Shown: one piece after another, positions 9,335-17,877 of the stretch
Numbering within the stretch: position 1 is the stretch's first letter
Layout of the letters: each line of letters begins with the position of its first letter
From: Bin80 sp965215475
GTDB lineage: Bacteria > Bacteroidota > Rhodothermia > Rhodothermales > Bin80
NCBI GenBank assembly: GCA_965215475.1
Contig: OZ244061.1
Span: forward strand, 558,001 to 622,000
Direction of reading: 5' to 3'
Length of the DNA stretch: 64,000 nt
Translations under genes and position numbers: made by a program
The notes under the pieces: generated by a model
Told to the model about the DNA's origin: nothing
Database searches by the model: none
Seen by the model: the letters and a program-made list of their open reading frames with translations, nothing else

Positions 9335-9928
9335 TTATTCTGCAGGAACCGCGATGAGTTCAAAGGTAATCACGAGCTCATCGCCGGTCCTGTAGGCTCC
9401 AAACATCATAGAAGGTGGCTGGACGCCGTAATCGGTCATCAGGATGGAATGTGTTCCCTTGAAATGAATGCTCCCGTCTTCTTGATTGGCTCCTTCCACA
9501 GGGATCAAGATTTCGTTGGTTGTCGCTGTAATCGTCAAATTCCCGGTAGAGTTCAATGTGAATGTGCCGTCATCTGAGGCCGAAAAATCAGAGACCGATG
9601 CAAGTTCATATACGATTTCTGGGTACTCGTTCGCTTTGAGTGCACCGTACATGCCCCGATCCATAATGGGGCTTTTTCTACTTTTCATCATCTTTGATGG
9701 AACAACCAACTGTACCGCTGCCACATTCCCCTCTTCATTCACACTTACGGAACCATCAATCTGTGTTGCATAGACACGCCATTCTGGAGTCCCGTTTGAC
9801 GTTCCGTCTACATATAAATTACTCTCGGGAGATAGTGCATACTCAGTAGTCTGTGAATATATGGGCGCAACCAGTGCTGTTGCAAGTACAAACACAAAGG
9901 CAAAAAATCTTGAATTCAAAAAAGACAT
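9335..9928 (-). CDS. YceI-family periplasmic lipocalin-like protein
   Basis: The 197-residue protein has a signal peptide ending at IYSQ and a YceI domain: the SNLYVDGTSNGTPEWRV start, a SRKSPIMDRGMYGALKANEYPEIVYEL core, the TGNLTIT segment, and the final GDELVITFELI strand. YceI proteins form an elongated lipocalin-like barrel that binds isoprenoid-type lipids in the periplasm. The initiator is probably the second Met codon (9928); the first is three bases upstream. A second YceI protein at 40091-40678 is closer to the standard family; this one is more diverged. Confidence 0.75.
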   Translation of the reverse strand: MSFLNSRFFAFVFVLATALVAPIYSQTTEYALSPESNLYVDGTSNGTPEWRVYATQIDGSVSVNEEGNVAAVQLVVPSKMMKSRKSPIMDRGMYGALKANEYPEIVYELASVSDFSASDDGTFTLNSTGNLTITATTNEILIPVEGANQEDGSIHFKGTHSILMTDYGVQPPSMMFGAYRTGDELVITFELIAVPAE

Positions 9929-9931
9929 CAA

Positions 9932-10404
9932 CTGTTGATATTTGGTGATTCTAATTTTAGGCTAATCAGGACCGAATTGTTTCAACTTACGGGCTGCTAT
10001 TCTCTTCTTCTGTGAAGATCTAGATTTTTACGTACAGCGATCGTAACAATCGTAGCCGAACCTTTTTTAATATTGAGTGGCAGTCTGAGTCCATGAAATT
10101 TATGCCCATCTGCTACCGAAACCCGTATCATGTTAGGGAAGTTCACTAGCTGGCTATCCCACTTCCAGCGGATTAGTGTGCCGCTTCGAGCGGATTGAGT
10201 GTTCCAGTTCACTGGAATACTCAGCTTTTTTCATCGGTTCAAATTGATCTCGCATGGCTTGGTCGTCATAGGCATCTTCTAAAACCTCCCGGAGGCCTGG
10301 AGACCGAGGCGTTTTACATGGGATTCTTTAAGTTCAGGGGAACAATGAAATTCGAAATTCCCCGAATTTAGGATTTGCTTCACAAATATAAATATAGCCG
10401 AAGA
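9932..10404. other. Intergenic stretch with an ISL3 transposase tail relic
   Basis: No convincing gene lies here. On the plus strand around 9990-10032, the codons read FNLRAAILFFCEDLDFY, which matches the extreme C-terminus of the ISL3-type transposase at 54464 (FRVAILFFCGGLDLYP); about 20 bases are identical. It looks like the last trace of an insertion. On the minus strand an open frame (9997-10212, 71 codons) and an overlapping start-less one were seen, but no family could be recognised for either. The right edge is the target site of the IS256 element. Confidence 0.35.
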
Positions 10405-10441
10405 GTCAATCAAGGGGTTGTTTCAAAGTTAGTTGAAACTT
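10405..10441 (+). repeat. Left target duplication and inverted repeat of IS256 element
   Basis: Bases 10405-10413 are GTCAATCAA, repeated exactly at 12956-12964. Bases 10414-10441 form the left terminal inverted repeat, beginning GGGGTTGTTTCAAAG, which is a perfect 28-bp inverted match to 12928-12955. A nine-base duplication fits the 8-9 bp made by IS256-family elements. Confidence 0.95.
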
Positions 10442-10455
10442 CCATTTGGCGACTG

Positions 10456-11799
10456 TTAGGAAATGTGTATATTCTTGCGTTGTTTTACTTGTTCCCTGAG
10501 GGCTTTTTGTAGCTGATTCAGATCCTCATTTTGAGGTATAGCCTGCATCTTTTCTTCGGCTTCAATGAGCCCCAAAACGATCCATCGGTGGCACTGTTCG
10601 GAGTTATTCCATCGCCGGATTTTGCGGCATCTCTCTTTCACGGTGGCATTCAGGTTTTCCATGATGTTGGTCGTTCGTAAATGTGGACGCAGTTCCGTGG
10701 TCCCCTTCAACAGATGGAGCGTTAAGGTCTCTTCCATTCCTTCCCGTAGACTGCGAGCCGCTTCGAGATATCCATCTTTTTCCAGTTGCTGCTCAATGTC
10801 TTTGAGTTCTTGTTTTGCTTCCACGTAGCTATGCTCACCGAGATAGACCTTGTTGAGCTGACGTTCCACAACCGAACTCTTTTTGTCGTTGCGCAGGTAT
10901 CCTTTGATATTTTCCCGTTTATGCTGTGTACATCTCTGGATGTAGGCATAGTCACCAAAGACGGTGGTGATGGCAGAATGGATCCCCTTGGATCCATCCA
11001 CCACAAACAGGAGGCCTTGGTCATAATGGAGTCCACGCCAAATCATGCGTTCAAGGAGTCGCGGTATTGCTTGAGCATTCTCGGAGTGCAACTCTGTAAA
11101 CCCCAGAACCGTCTTGCATCCTGATTCGGTGATCCCTACCCCAATCAGGATGTGTTTATTTCGGATCTTCGTCGCATCCATCATGACCATGACATATCGC
11201 GGTCCAGATAGATCTCTCTGTTCAAAGTCATGTAAGATCTCCACCGTATGCTCCTTGAAGATGCGACGGACCGTTGAAGCACTCCATCCAAAACTCTCGG
11301 CACACTCTTGGGTTGCCTGTTTATAGGTCCGCTGACGGAGTCCACCAAACACCATCTTCACGATCCTCGTTTTCTGTTGGGGACAAAGCTGACGGAGTCT
11401 TTGATAACTTTCCAGTTGCCTGGCTTGCTGTAACTGGGTCTCTCGAACCCGGGGAATTTGCATGCGAACCCACTCCGATCGAATCCGAATTGCACCAGGA
11501 TTGAAGCCATAACGCTGATCGCGATTGTTGGATGGACCCCCATGAGTATATCGCGCTCCACAAAGGGAATCCACCTCTCGTTCCATGGCTGCCATTGCAA
11601 TGATTTTCTGTACATGAATCATATATTCATCCAAAGACATCTCGGGAGGCCATCGATCAAGAATCGCAGTTATGGTCGTCTCCGGAAGGGGGCGAATCGG
11701 CAGAGGAGGCACCACAGGGGTGTTTGTAAGCGTTTTACGCCCAGGTATACGTTTGGGGGATCTATGGATATTCTGAGGGAGCTGTGTATGCGTTTCCAT
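10456..11799 (-). CDS. IS256-family (Mutator-type) transposase
   Basis: The 447-residue protein is a full-length Mutator-type DDE transposase, with about 60 extra N-terminal residues rich in Pro, Arg and Thr. Visible core elements are the first catalytic Asp in RYVMVMMDATKIRN, the second in LLFVVDGSKGIHSAI, the CTQHKREN block of the insertion domain, and the catalytic Glu region SLREGMEETLTLHLL, followed by LRTTNIMENLNATVKERCRKIRRW. It should cut out and reinsert the element through its 28-bp ends, leaving 9-bp duplications. The frame is intact and the flanks perfect, so it may be active. It lies 28 bases downstream of the second transposase-like region, probably co-transcribed. Confidence 0.95.
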   Translation of the reverse strand: METHTQLPQNIHRSPKRIPGRKTLTNTPVVPPLPIRPLPETTITAILDRWPPEMSLDEYMIHVQKIIAMAAMEREVDSLCGARYTHGGPSNNRDQRYGFNPGAIRIRSEWVRMQIPRVRETQLQQARQLESYQRLRQLCPQQKTRIVKMVFGGLRQRTYKQATQECAESFGWSASTVRRIFKEHTVEILHDFEQRDLSGPRYVMVMMDATKIRNKHILIGVGITESGCKTVLGFTELHSENAQAIPRLLERMIWRGLHYDQGLLFVVDGSKGIHSAITTVFGDYAYIQRCTQHKRENIKGYLRNDKKSSVVERQLNKVYLGEHSYVEAKQELKDIEQQLEKDGYLEAARSLREGMEETLTLHLLKGTTELRPHLRTTNIMENLNATVKERCRKIRRWNNSEQCHRWIVLGLIEAEEKMQAIPQNEDLNQLQKALREQVKQRKNIHIS

Positions 11800-11826
11800 G
11801 ATGATTGAATGAAAAATGTAAGAGAG

Positions 11827-12399
11827 TCATCCATCGGATTCCGATGTAGAAGGATCCGATGGCTTTGACCGGAATGCCGTGGGCAACTCGGATGCATGAT
11901 CCAGCCGTCGCATGTGCAATTCGTTCTCCAGACACAGTAATGCAATCTGAGCACGCCTGCGCACAGGCGGAAGCCAGCAACGAATCTCTTTCAATTGATG
12001 GTTGAGGTGCTCCGCAATACGAATCAGACAACGGGTGCTCCGTAAGCTACGGCTCAGTTTGTCCATATGTCCGGTCCGAACCACGGTGAGTGCGTGTTCC
12101 AGATCTTCCGCAAAACACTGCGCAGCACTACGATTACATTCCAATAAATCGGCATGAATCTGCTTCAATGCTGTATGAGCTTCTGCGTAGATCGGCAGGG
12201 AATATGCACGCATCATGGCGCTCTTGATCCGTGCACGGTCGGTCTCTCCAAGATGGCTCAACACCTGTTCTCGTTTCTGGTGCTGGCAGTGTTGTATCCC
12301 CATCGGATCAAGCAACTCGGTGATTCGTTGGCGTAGGTGTAGATCACCATGTAAAGAACCTCTGATTCGGTACGTAACCCGCGCTCCAAAAGAGCACAA
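11827..12399 (-). CDS. Second IS256-like transposase, C-terminal part
   Basis: This 190-codon frame holds the C-terminal half of a second Mutator-type transposase: GDLHLRQRITELLD (second-Asp region), HCQHQKREQVLSHL (matching CTQHKREN of the main enzyme), FAEDLEHALTVV (catalytic-Glu helix) and LSRSLRSTRCLIRIAEHL (matching the LRTTNIMEN segment). It is only distantly similar to the main transposase of the element. It overlaps the upstream frame (12258-12851) by 142 bases; the two join into one protein through a -1 (or +2) shift near 12340. It may be expressed from its own ATG at 12399, by frameshifting, or not at all if the shift is a mutation. Confidence 0.6.
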   Translation of the reverse strand: MCSFGARVTYRIRGSLHGDLHLRQRITELLDPMGIQHCQHQKREQVLSHLGETDRARIKSAMMRAYSLPIYAEAHTALKQIHADLLECNRSAAQCFAEDLEHALTVVRTGHMDKLSRSLRSTRCLIRIAEHLNHQLKEIRCWLPPVRRRAQIALLCLENELHMRRLDHASELPTAFRSKPSDPSTSESDG

Positions 12400-12851
12400 A
12401 GAAAGCGTTGAATCGCATCCATATCCAATGCGGGTGCCTCTTCAAAATTACGAACATGACGATACCCGTCTACGGTTGCTCCCATGCACAGAAGTAATGG
12501 ATGCCCCCAGACAGGGAGTCGATCCATCCACAAGACAACATACCGATGCACATCTAAGCGACGAGAGTCAAAAACTTCCAGTGCCTCCATACGTGTCTGA
12601 TCAAGAGATGCCTCGTCTCCATAGTCACAAACTATGGAAGGAGGGAGTACAGGGGTTGAGTCCGAAACATCAGGAGATGATTCGGACCCTTCAGCGAGCG
12701 ATTCACTGGGCTTTGATGGCGGATCCTGAGGGGAAAGATGCGTCAATTGACGCAGAAGATCTACACAATGATGGAGTAATTTTAAACGCAAAGAAGGATC
12801 TGAAACAGAGACCTGCTCTGAAAGATTATTCAATGAATAATGGATCATCAA
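12258..12851 (-). CDS. Second IS256-like transposase, N-terminal part
   Basis: The 197-codon frame starts with a helical segment, a Ser/Pro/Glu-rich linker (about residues 45-70), then RYVVLWMDRLPVWGHPLLLCMGATVDGYRHV, which corresponds to the first catalytic-Asp block of Mutator transposases, and IQRFLCALLERGLRTESEVLYM, the helix preceding the second Asp. After that the frame leaves the homology while the overlapping frame at 11827-12399 takes it over. Compared with the main enzyme it lacks the N-terminal DNA-binding region. It could be the 5' half of an accessory protein or a decaying second transposase. Confidence 0.55.
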   Translation of the reverse strand: MMIHYSLNNLSEQVSVSDPSLRLKLLHHCVDLLRQLTHLSPQDPPSKPSESLAEGSESSPDVSDSTPVLPPSIVCDYGDEASLDQTRMEALEVFDSRRLDVHRYVVLWMDRLPVWGHPLLLCMGATVDGYRHVRNFEEAPALDMDAIQRFLCALLERGLRTESEVLYMVIYTYANESPSCLIRWGYNTASTRNENRC

Positions 12852-12927
12852 ATTGAGTCATGATACTTCTGGTTTTTCAGTGAAAAATAAGGATGTTTCA
12901 TACCCTATCCGTCACGCATTGAACCAA

Positions 12928-12964
12928 AAGTTTCAACTAACTTTGAAACAACCCCGTCAATCAA
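12928..12964 (-). repeat. Right inverted repeat and target duplication of IS256 element
   Basis: Bases 12928-12955 are the perfect reverse complement of the 28-bp left end; 12956-12964 repeat GTCAATCAA. The right end is the upstream side of the minus-strand genes and should contain their promoter. Confidence 0.95.
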
Positions 12965-13193
12965 TATGGTATAGATATGACTATTTCTTATCTTGATAAT
13001 CAATCTAAAAACACTGAGAAGCATGCTCATAAAAAGATCATTGGATCCAAATCCAAGCATACCCGATAACACTAGTCTCATTATCATTCATAACAAACCG
13101 GACAGGATGATCGTGCAGAAAAATGAGACTTAACATCCCTCGTTGCCTGTCGCATTGCATCTCAGATGACGCTTTCATATTAGTCTACATCCA

Positions 13194-13733
13194 ATGATAA
13201 CATTTAAAATAGAGCAACCTGGAACCCCAGCAATTCATGTTAATGCACCCGATTCAACAACCGCTCTACTATCCCATTTGAATGCTGTGAATCCAATACA
13301 ACGATGGAGTATCAAAGTGATTGAGGATGACTATTCCGCGTGTGACTACATTGTCAGCAACAAAGAGTATGGGATTAGGATCAAATTTCAGGTAATGCCT
13401 CTAGAGGATGGAGAAGTACGACAGAATCAGGAATCGAATGTGAAAAAACATGAACAAATCTCAAGGAGTAGTTGGGTAGCAACATTGATCTTATGTGTGC
13501 TTTTGACGGGAGTGCATCGTATTTATGTAGGAAAAATAGGTACGGGTATTTTGATGCTTCTAATGAATATTTTCTCCTGGTGTGGTATTTTTGCTGCGGT
13601 AATGGAAGGAGAAGGTGGAGCAGGACTGATGATCATACCCTTTCTGATCTGGTTCGTAATAGATCTCGTCAAGATATTGAGAGGAACATTCGCGGATAAG
13701 CAGAAACTTATAATCCGAGAAAGGAGGATATGA
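13194..13733 (+). CDS. TM2-domain membrane protein
   Basis: The 179-residue protein has a soluble N-terminal half of about 85 residues, not recognised, and a C-terminal TM2 domain: two hydrophobic segments (WVATLILCVLLTG and LMIIPFLIWFVIDLVKIL) linked by GVHRIYVGKIGTGILMLL, the GxHRFYxGK-G hallmark of TM2 proteins. TM2 domains sit in the inner membrane; their molecular role in bacteria is largely unknown. The N-terminal half (FKIEQPGTPAIHVNAPDSTTAL) may be a small sensor or binding domain. The IS256 element inserted 230 bp upstream and may have altered its promoter. The stop overlaps a tiny frame at 13730 that has a perfect Shine-Dalgarno. Confidence 0.75.
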   Translation: MITFKIEQPGTPAIHVNAPDSTTALLSHLNAVNPIQRWSIKVIEDDYSACDYIVSNKEYGIRIKFQVMPLEDGEVRQNQESNVKKHEQISRSSWVATLILCVLLTGVHRIYVGKIGTGILMLLMNIFSWCGIFAAVMEGEGGAGLMIIPFLIWFVIDLVKILRGTFADKQKLIIRERRI

Positions 13734-13804
13734 AGATTATGGTCTCCGAAGATGCAAAAAGTTTTTCATCGTGGAATAGATTATTGTCCTACTATAAGAT
13801 TTAA
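13730..13804 (+). CDS. Possible 24-residue small protein
   Basis: An ATG overlaps the TM2 stop (ATGA) and is preceded by AAGGAGG at a fitting distance, a strong ribosome-binding site for this genome. The frame gives MKIMVSEDAKSFSSWNRLL plus five residues. The site lies inside the last TM2 codons (RERRI), so its codon composition alone could create it. No homologue is recalled. Confidence 0.25.
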   Translation: MKIMVSEDAKSFSSWNRLLSYYKI

Positions 13805-13904
13805 TCAGGATTCCGAAACAAAATGAGTAACTATTAGATCCTGATCATGCTTGACCAACATCTCATTCATTCTATTTTTGAGGCGCTATCTTATATTTTA
13901 TTCT

Positions 13905-13936
13905 ATTCGGCTAGATTTTCAAAAATCTGACCGAAT
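13905..13936. terminator. Imperfect stem-loop, likely terminator
   Basis: ATTCGGCTAGATTTT and AAAAATCTGACCGAAT pair over about 15 bases with one two-base mismatch and almost no loop. It sits between the TM2 gene and moeB in a 238-bp gap with no other gene. There is no long T-run on either side, so termination is inferred from position. Confidence 0.45.
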
Positions 13937-14042
13937 AAGACTGGTGAACCTCAGATGATTCTCTAGTACTTGCCTCATAAATTTACACATCTCAAATGAT
14001 AGAAGATCGTGTAAAGTTCGGTATTAGATCCGCTGGCTGATC

Positions 14043-15170
14043 ATGCTTAACCAAGCCGAGCATCTACGATATTCACGACAAATCTTTCTAGATGAGCTAG
14101 GGATTTCTGGACAACAAAAACTCAAAAAATCTTCCGTGGCTATTGTTGGGATGGGTGGACTTGGATCCCCCCTTGCTCTCTACCTCGCCGCCGCAGGTGT
14201 AGGACATCTTGGGATTATCGACTTTGATCTCGTAGATGTTAGCAATCTTCATCGACAGATACTGCATACCGATAAATTTATTGGAGCATCGAAAGTTGAG
14301 TCGGCTATTTTTGCACTGAAAGCCAGGAATCCTTACATCCAAATCACTGGACATAATGTACGTTTGCAAAGAGATAATGCCATGCAAATTCTTGGCAGCT
14401 ATGATGTAGTTGCCGACTGTTCGGATAACTTTGCAACACGTTACCTTATCAATGATGCTTCTGTACTTCTTGGTATTCCTAATGTTTATGGAAGTGTATT
14501 TCAGTTTGAAGGACAGGTTACCATTTTCGGAGATAAAAACGGTCCATGTTATCGCTGCCTACACCCTTCTCTGCCTCCTTCAGACCTCATTCCGAGTTGT
14601 GCTGAAAGCGGAGTATTGGGGATTTTACCTGGGATCATCGGCACTCTGCAAACCTGTGAAATATTAAAGTTGCTACTTGGGCTGGATCAGTTGCTGATTG
14701 GCCGTATGATTCTGGTCAATACGCTGACTACAGAGTGGCAAACTCTTACAATTCCCAAAAATCCTGACTGTCCACTCTGCGGCGAATCTCCTACGATTGA
14801 TTCGCTCATGGAGTATAATGATATATGTACTTCGGAGACAAGTATTAGTGTGGAAGAACTGAATATGCTTAGGCGTCAAAAAAGCCGATTTTTTCTCCTT
14901 GATGTCCGCCAAGAGAACGAAGCAGCTACCCTTAGCATGGGAGCAAATCAGCAATTGTCTGTGGATGAATTACCTGATCGGTTGCAGGAGCTTAATGCAA
15001 AAATAGAGGATCGCATTGTAGTCCATTGCCAGACAGGTGTTCGCTCGAAGCATGCCGTCAAAATACTTCAGAGTGCAGGATATCTTCAGGTAGAAAGCTT
15101 GGAAGGAGGAATTATCGCTTGGATGGGAAAATACGGGAATTCGGTATCTAGTCCCGACAAGGATAGATAA
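14043..15170 (+). CDS. moeB: Sulfur-carrier adenylyltransferase with rhodanese domain (MoeB/ThiF type)
   Basis: The 375-residue protein activates the C-terminal glycine of a MoaD or ThiS sulfur carrier with ATP. The E1-like domain (about 1-250) shows the nucleotide loop GMGGLGSPLALYLAAAG (37-53), the DFDxVDxSNLHRQ motif (61-72), and a structural zinc site from two Cys pairs (C169/C172 and C243/C246). The C-terminal rhodanese domain (about 265-375) has the active-site loop HCQTGVRS with Cys329, which could supply the sulfur. This fusion is common as MoeB/MoeZ in molybdopterin or thiamine synthesis. No other cofactor genes are adjacent, so which carrier it serves cannot be decided here. Confidence 0.85.
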   Translation: MLNQAEHLRYSRQIFLDELGISGQQKLKKSSVAIVGMGGLGSPLALYLAAAGVGHLGIIDFDLVDVSNLHRQILHTDKFIGASKVESAIFALKARNPYIQITGHNVRLQRDNAMQILGSYDVVADCSDNFATRYLINDASVLLGIPNVYGSVFQFEGQVTIFGDKNGPCYRCLHPSLPPSDLIPSCAESGVLGILPGIIGTLQTCEILKLLLGLDQLLIGRMILVNTLTTEWQTLTIPKNPDCPLCGESPTIDSLMEYNDICTSETSISVEELNMLRRQKSRFFLLDVRQENEAATLSMGANQQLSVDELPDRLQELNAKIEDRIVVHCQTGVRSKHAVKILQSAGYLQVESLEGGIIAWMGKYGNSVSSPDKDR

Positions 15171-15574
15171 TTATAGAGCAGAATCTACATGGGTTGAGAT
15201 TTTCACTGATTTTTGCGATACCTAACTTAACTTTGACGTGCACCATGGAAAAATACTTTCCTATCAAAGGCAAGGTTAAATATATCAATCTGTGTATTCC
15301 GGAACAAAGATCGATTCGTAGATGCAATTTACTTTCATTTGGGCGGACTAGATTTGAGCCCCAGAATCTGAAAAAAATCAATTTCTCACAGAAAAAGCTG
15401 AAGAGCCCTATAGATAACCCTAACAACAGACATGAAGAACTATGAAACGAAGCCTTTCTTAAACCGAGCCAAATCTTGTACAATGGTAGATGGACTATCT
15501 TTGCAACAATCTCTATCAATCAAGTGAGGCATAGATAACCTTTCTCCGTTTACGAGTTTGACCAAACCATGCAT
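15171..15574. other. Intergenic stretch without recognised features
   Basis: About 400 bases lie between the convergent moeB and CotH-protein genes. A minus-strand open frame of 123 codons is present but has a membrane-like, Ser/Phe/Leu-rich composition expected from AT-rich non-coding DNA and no recognisable family. No repeat or hairpin stood out. Confidence 0.4.
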
Positions 15575-17746
15575 CTATTTGATGACCATCATCCGCTTTG
15601 TATAGAGATGATCCTTTATTTTCAGCACATACACATATGTACCATTGGCCTGATTTTTTGCATCAATGGTTACTTTATGAAGTCCAGCTGATAGCTGCCC
15701 ATCTACAAGTTGACTGACCTCTCGCCCCAATAGATCGTAGATTGTCAGATCTACATGATATTGTTGTTTCAGCGAAAATGTGACAACTGTAGTAGATTTG
15801 AAAGGGTTGGGGTAATTCTGGAACAATACGTTAGATGAGTTTGCTCGTTGATTCACAACGGAGGTACGTACGTTCCCATACAGAGGCGAATCAACCAAGG
15901 AATCACCAGGGCGACCAAACTCCCAGCGTTTTGCTTGCTCAAGATACTTGATCACAATGGGAGTTCTAATGGGCAGAAAATTGTCACGAACAAATGTGAC
16001 AGCCCAGTGCCAATCTTGTAGAGTTCTGGCGGGATCAATCTTAAAATCTCCCCAGCGAGCTGATTCGGCAAGAATCAGTGGGCGAACTTCACTGACTCGA
16101 GTATCCCATCGTGCCAATACTGATGAATCACTCAATGCACCGCCTCCGAAAAAATGCTGGTGAGATAATTCTGCAAATCGTAAGCGGTATAGGCGAGAAC
16201 CCATCAGTTGTTGATGAATCCACTGAGGATTGCTGTACTCAAATTCGGCCCCTACGGAAAAAGGGCCAGTTCGGTCATGAGGTTTTTGCTCTGATCCCGG
16301 TCCAGGAAAGAGAGTAAATTCAGCATCGTGAATGAAGAAAGTAAACCCCTGATCATCCTTACGATTTCGTAATCCGATCCAGTTATTTGTGACATGATCT
16401 CCAACAATTACAGGAGTATCTGTGTTTGCCGTCCAGAAAATAATCAACATATACTGGATCAGATTATCTGCATTCAAGAGCACTGGGAATTCGTTATTCC
16501 GAGATCCATCTGGATTCAGTCCCTGGAGTTTCATGTACAGGGCATCCCGCTCATCCTGATTTGCCAGCGATGCCAACTGATTGACTTGATCATACAGAAG
16601 TTTCCACGCTTTTTGATTGCCTTCCGAAAACTCTATTCGACCGTTGTCGTGTTTCACAACATCAAAGTCATCTCTATCTCCACCAATGTAAAATTGACCA
16701 TGCCACTGATCAGCTCTTTCCTGCGTTTGGTACACTCCCCAATACTGCCCATTTAGATATAAATGATAGAAGCGACTCCTGGTATATGGAAGTCCCATAT
16801 CTCTTTGCGTATCTCTTGAAAATACATCACGCACAAACGTATGATGGGGGGATCCTTGAAGTGACCATGAATTACTTTGAGCCGTACGAAGATCAATCTT
16901 ATCATATTCACCCACACCTTCGTCTCCGAATAAATCATATTTGAGATTTTTGGGGCCATAACTTCCACGAAAATAAAGGCGAAACGAGTGTTTGGGGTTG
17001 GTGGGACGGCGACTACCCCAGCCGCCTCGGATACGTAGCCCTGCATTGACTGAAAACCCCTCTGGATCGCCATTTAAATGACGCTGACTCATGGTGCGGA
17101 AGTAATCTGGCGGATAGAACATCTCAATGGAAACGGGTCGCTCCCAATCCCTACCCTTTTGATCTGAATTCGCAAAAATCCCATGCTCCTCGTCAAATAG
17201 AGATTCAAACGGTAATACCAGAGAGATTGAAGGGGCAGCATGCAGTGCTTTAATGAGTGATTGCTCCTGCCCCTTGACGATATTCGGATCCATTCCAAAA
17301 TCCACAGTGTGCCCACCCCAATACGAAGGCCATCCTTTGGTCATTAATCTGTCCCGGTTTTGCTGGATCACATCTGCAGGGAAAATATACGAGCAGGTTG
17401 AAATTGCAGATGAAGGTGTAGCATCATTGATAAATGCAACTGCACGTACTACGGTCGTTTCATTTATTGTGAGGGGAGATGTGTAAAGTAACCCGTTTTC
17501 TTGAGTTGGATTGGAGTAATCCAATGTATAATAGATAGACGAACCAGATGATTCGTGGGATAACTGCAATGAAAACGCATCTTCAAAAATCCCTCCACGC
17601 ACACTAAATATAGGGGGCTTGATCTTGGTTTGTGCTGCACACGTAAATGTAAACCATGCTACAGTATTGATCACCAACCCGAAAAGAAGGCAGTGCAAAA
17701 CTTTCATTTTCACTGCCTTCAGAGATGCATTATAACCATAAAACAC
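15575..17746 (-). CDS. Secreted CotH-kinase protein with T9SS sorting domain
   Basis: The 723-residue protein has, in order: a signal peptide (MKVLHCLLFGLVINTVAWF; initiation is probably at the Met at 17707), a chitobiase-C-terminal-type beta domain (IYYTLDYSNPT-ENGLLYTSPLTI, about 45-105), a CotH-kinase domain (about 190-560, with RIRGGWGSRR-TNPKHSFRLYFR, YDLFGDEG and YLNGQYWGVYQTQERAD), and a T9SS type A sorting domain (NYPNPFKSTTVVTFSL to the end). CotH proteins are atypical kinases phosphorylating secreted proteins. The sorting domain predicts export through the outer membrane by the SprA translocon, whose gene starts at 62262. Such CotH/T9SS fusions are frequent in Rhodothermota and related phyla; the target protein is unknown. 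Confidence 0.85.
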   Translation of the reverse strand: MFYGYNASLKAVKMKVLHCLLFGLVINTVAWFTFTCAAQTKIKPPIFSVRGGIFEDAFSLQLSHESSGSSIYYTLDYSNPTQENGLLYTSPLTINETTVVRAVAFINDATPSSAISTCSYIFPADVIQQNRDRLMTKGWPSYWGGHTVDFGMDPNIVKGQEQSLIKALHAAPSISLVLPFESLFDEEHGIFANSDQKGRDWERPVSIEMFYPPDYFRTMSQRHLNGDPEGFSVNAGLRIRGGWGSRRPTNPKHSFRLYFRGSYGPKNLKYDLFGDEGVGEYDKIDLRTAQSNSWSLQGSPHHTFVRDVFSRDTQRDMGLPYTRSRFYHLYLNGQYWGVYQTQERADQWHGQFYIGGDRDDFDVVKHDNGRIEFSEGNQKAWKLLYDQVNQLASLANQDERDALYMKLQGLNPDGSRNNEFPVLLNADNLIQYMLIIFWTANTDTPVIVGDHVTNNWIGLRNRKDDQGFTFFIHDAEFTLFPGPGSEQKPHDRTGPFSVGAEFEYSNPQWIHQQLMGSRLYRLRFAELSHQHFFGGGALSDSSVLARWDTRVSEVRPLILAESARWGDFKIDPARTLQDWHWAVTFVRDNFLPIRTPIVIKYLEQAKRWEFGRPGDSLVDSPLYGNVRTSVVNQRANSSNVLFQNYPNPFKSTTVVTFSLKQQYHVDLTIYDLLGREVSQLVDGQLSAGLHKVTIDAKNQANGTYVYVLKIKDHLYTKRMMVIK

Positions 17747-17877
17747 ATGTTCGGCTTGTGGTTAACAGTGGTATCGAGGTGTCAAATATCAATATAGATT
17801 TCAACCTAATCCAGATACTTTGAAGTACTACCCAAAATTGCAAAGCGGAAAAAGTAGATGCCAATCAATAATGATTC

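Larger units (their letters stand above)
10414..12955 (-). mobile_element. IS256-family insertion sequence, 2542 bp, two transposase-like genes
   Basis: The element is bounded by perfect 28-bp terminal inverted repeats and flanked by the direct repeat GTCAATCAA, so its borders are exact and the insertion is recent. It carries a complete IS256-family (Mutator-type) transposase gene (10456-11799) and, upstream on the same strand, a second region (11827-12851) that also reads as IS256-like transposase but in two overlapping frames. Typical IS256-family elements are 1.3-1.5 kb with one gene, so this one is about twice the usual length. Removing the element and one target copy restores a non-coding sequence upstream of the TM2 gene, so no gene was interrupted. 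Confidence 0.95.

Noticed and set aside
15148..15519. 123-codon minus-strand open frame after moeB
   Set aside because: Composition fits AT-rich non-coding DNA, it overlaps the end of moeB, and no motif or ribosome-binding site supports it.
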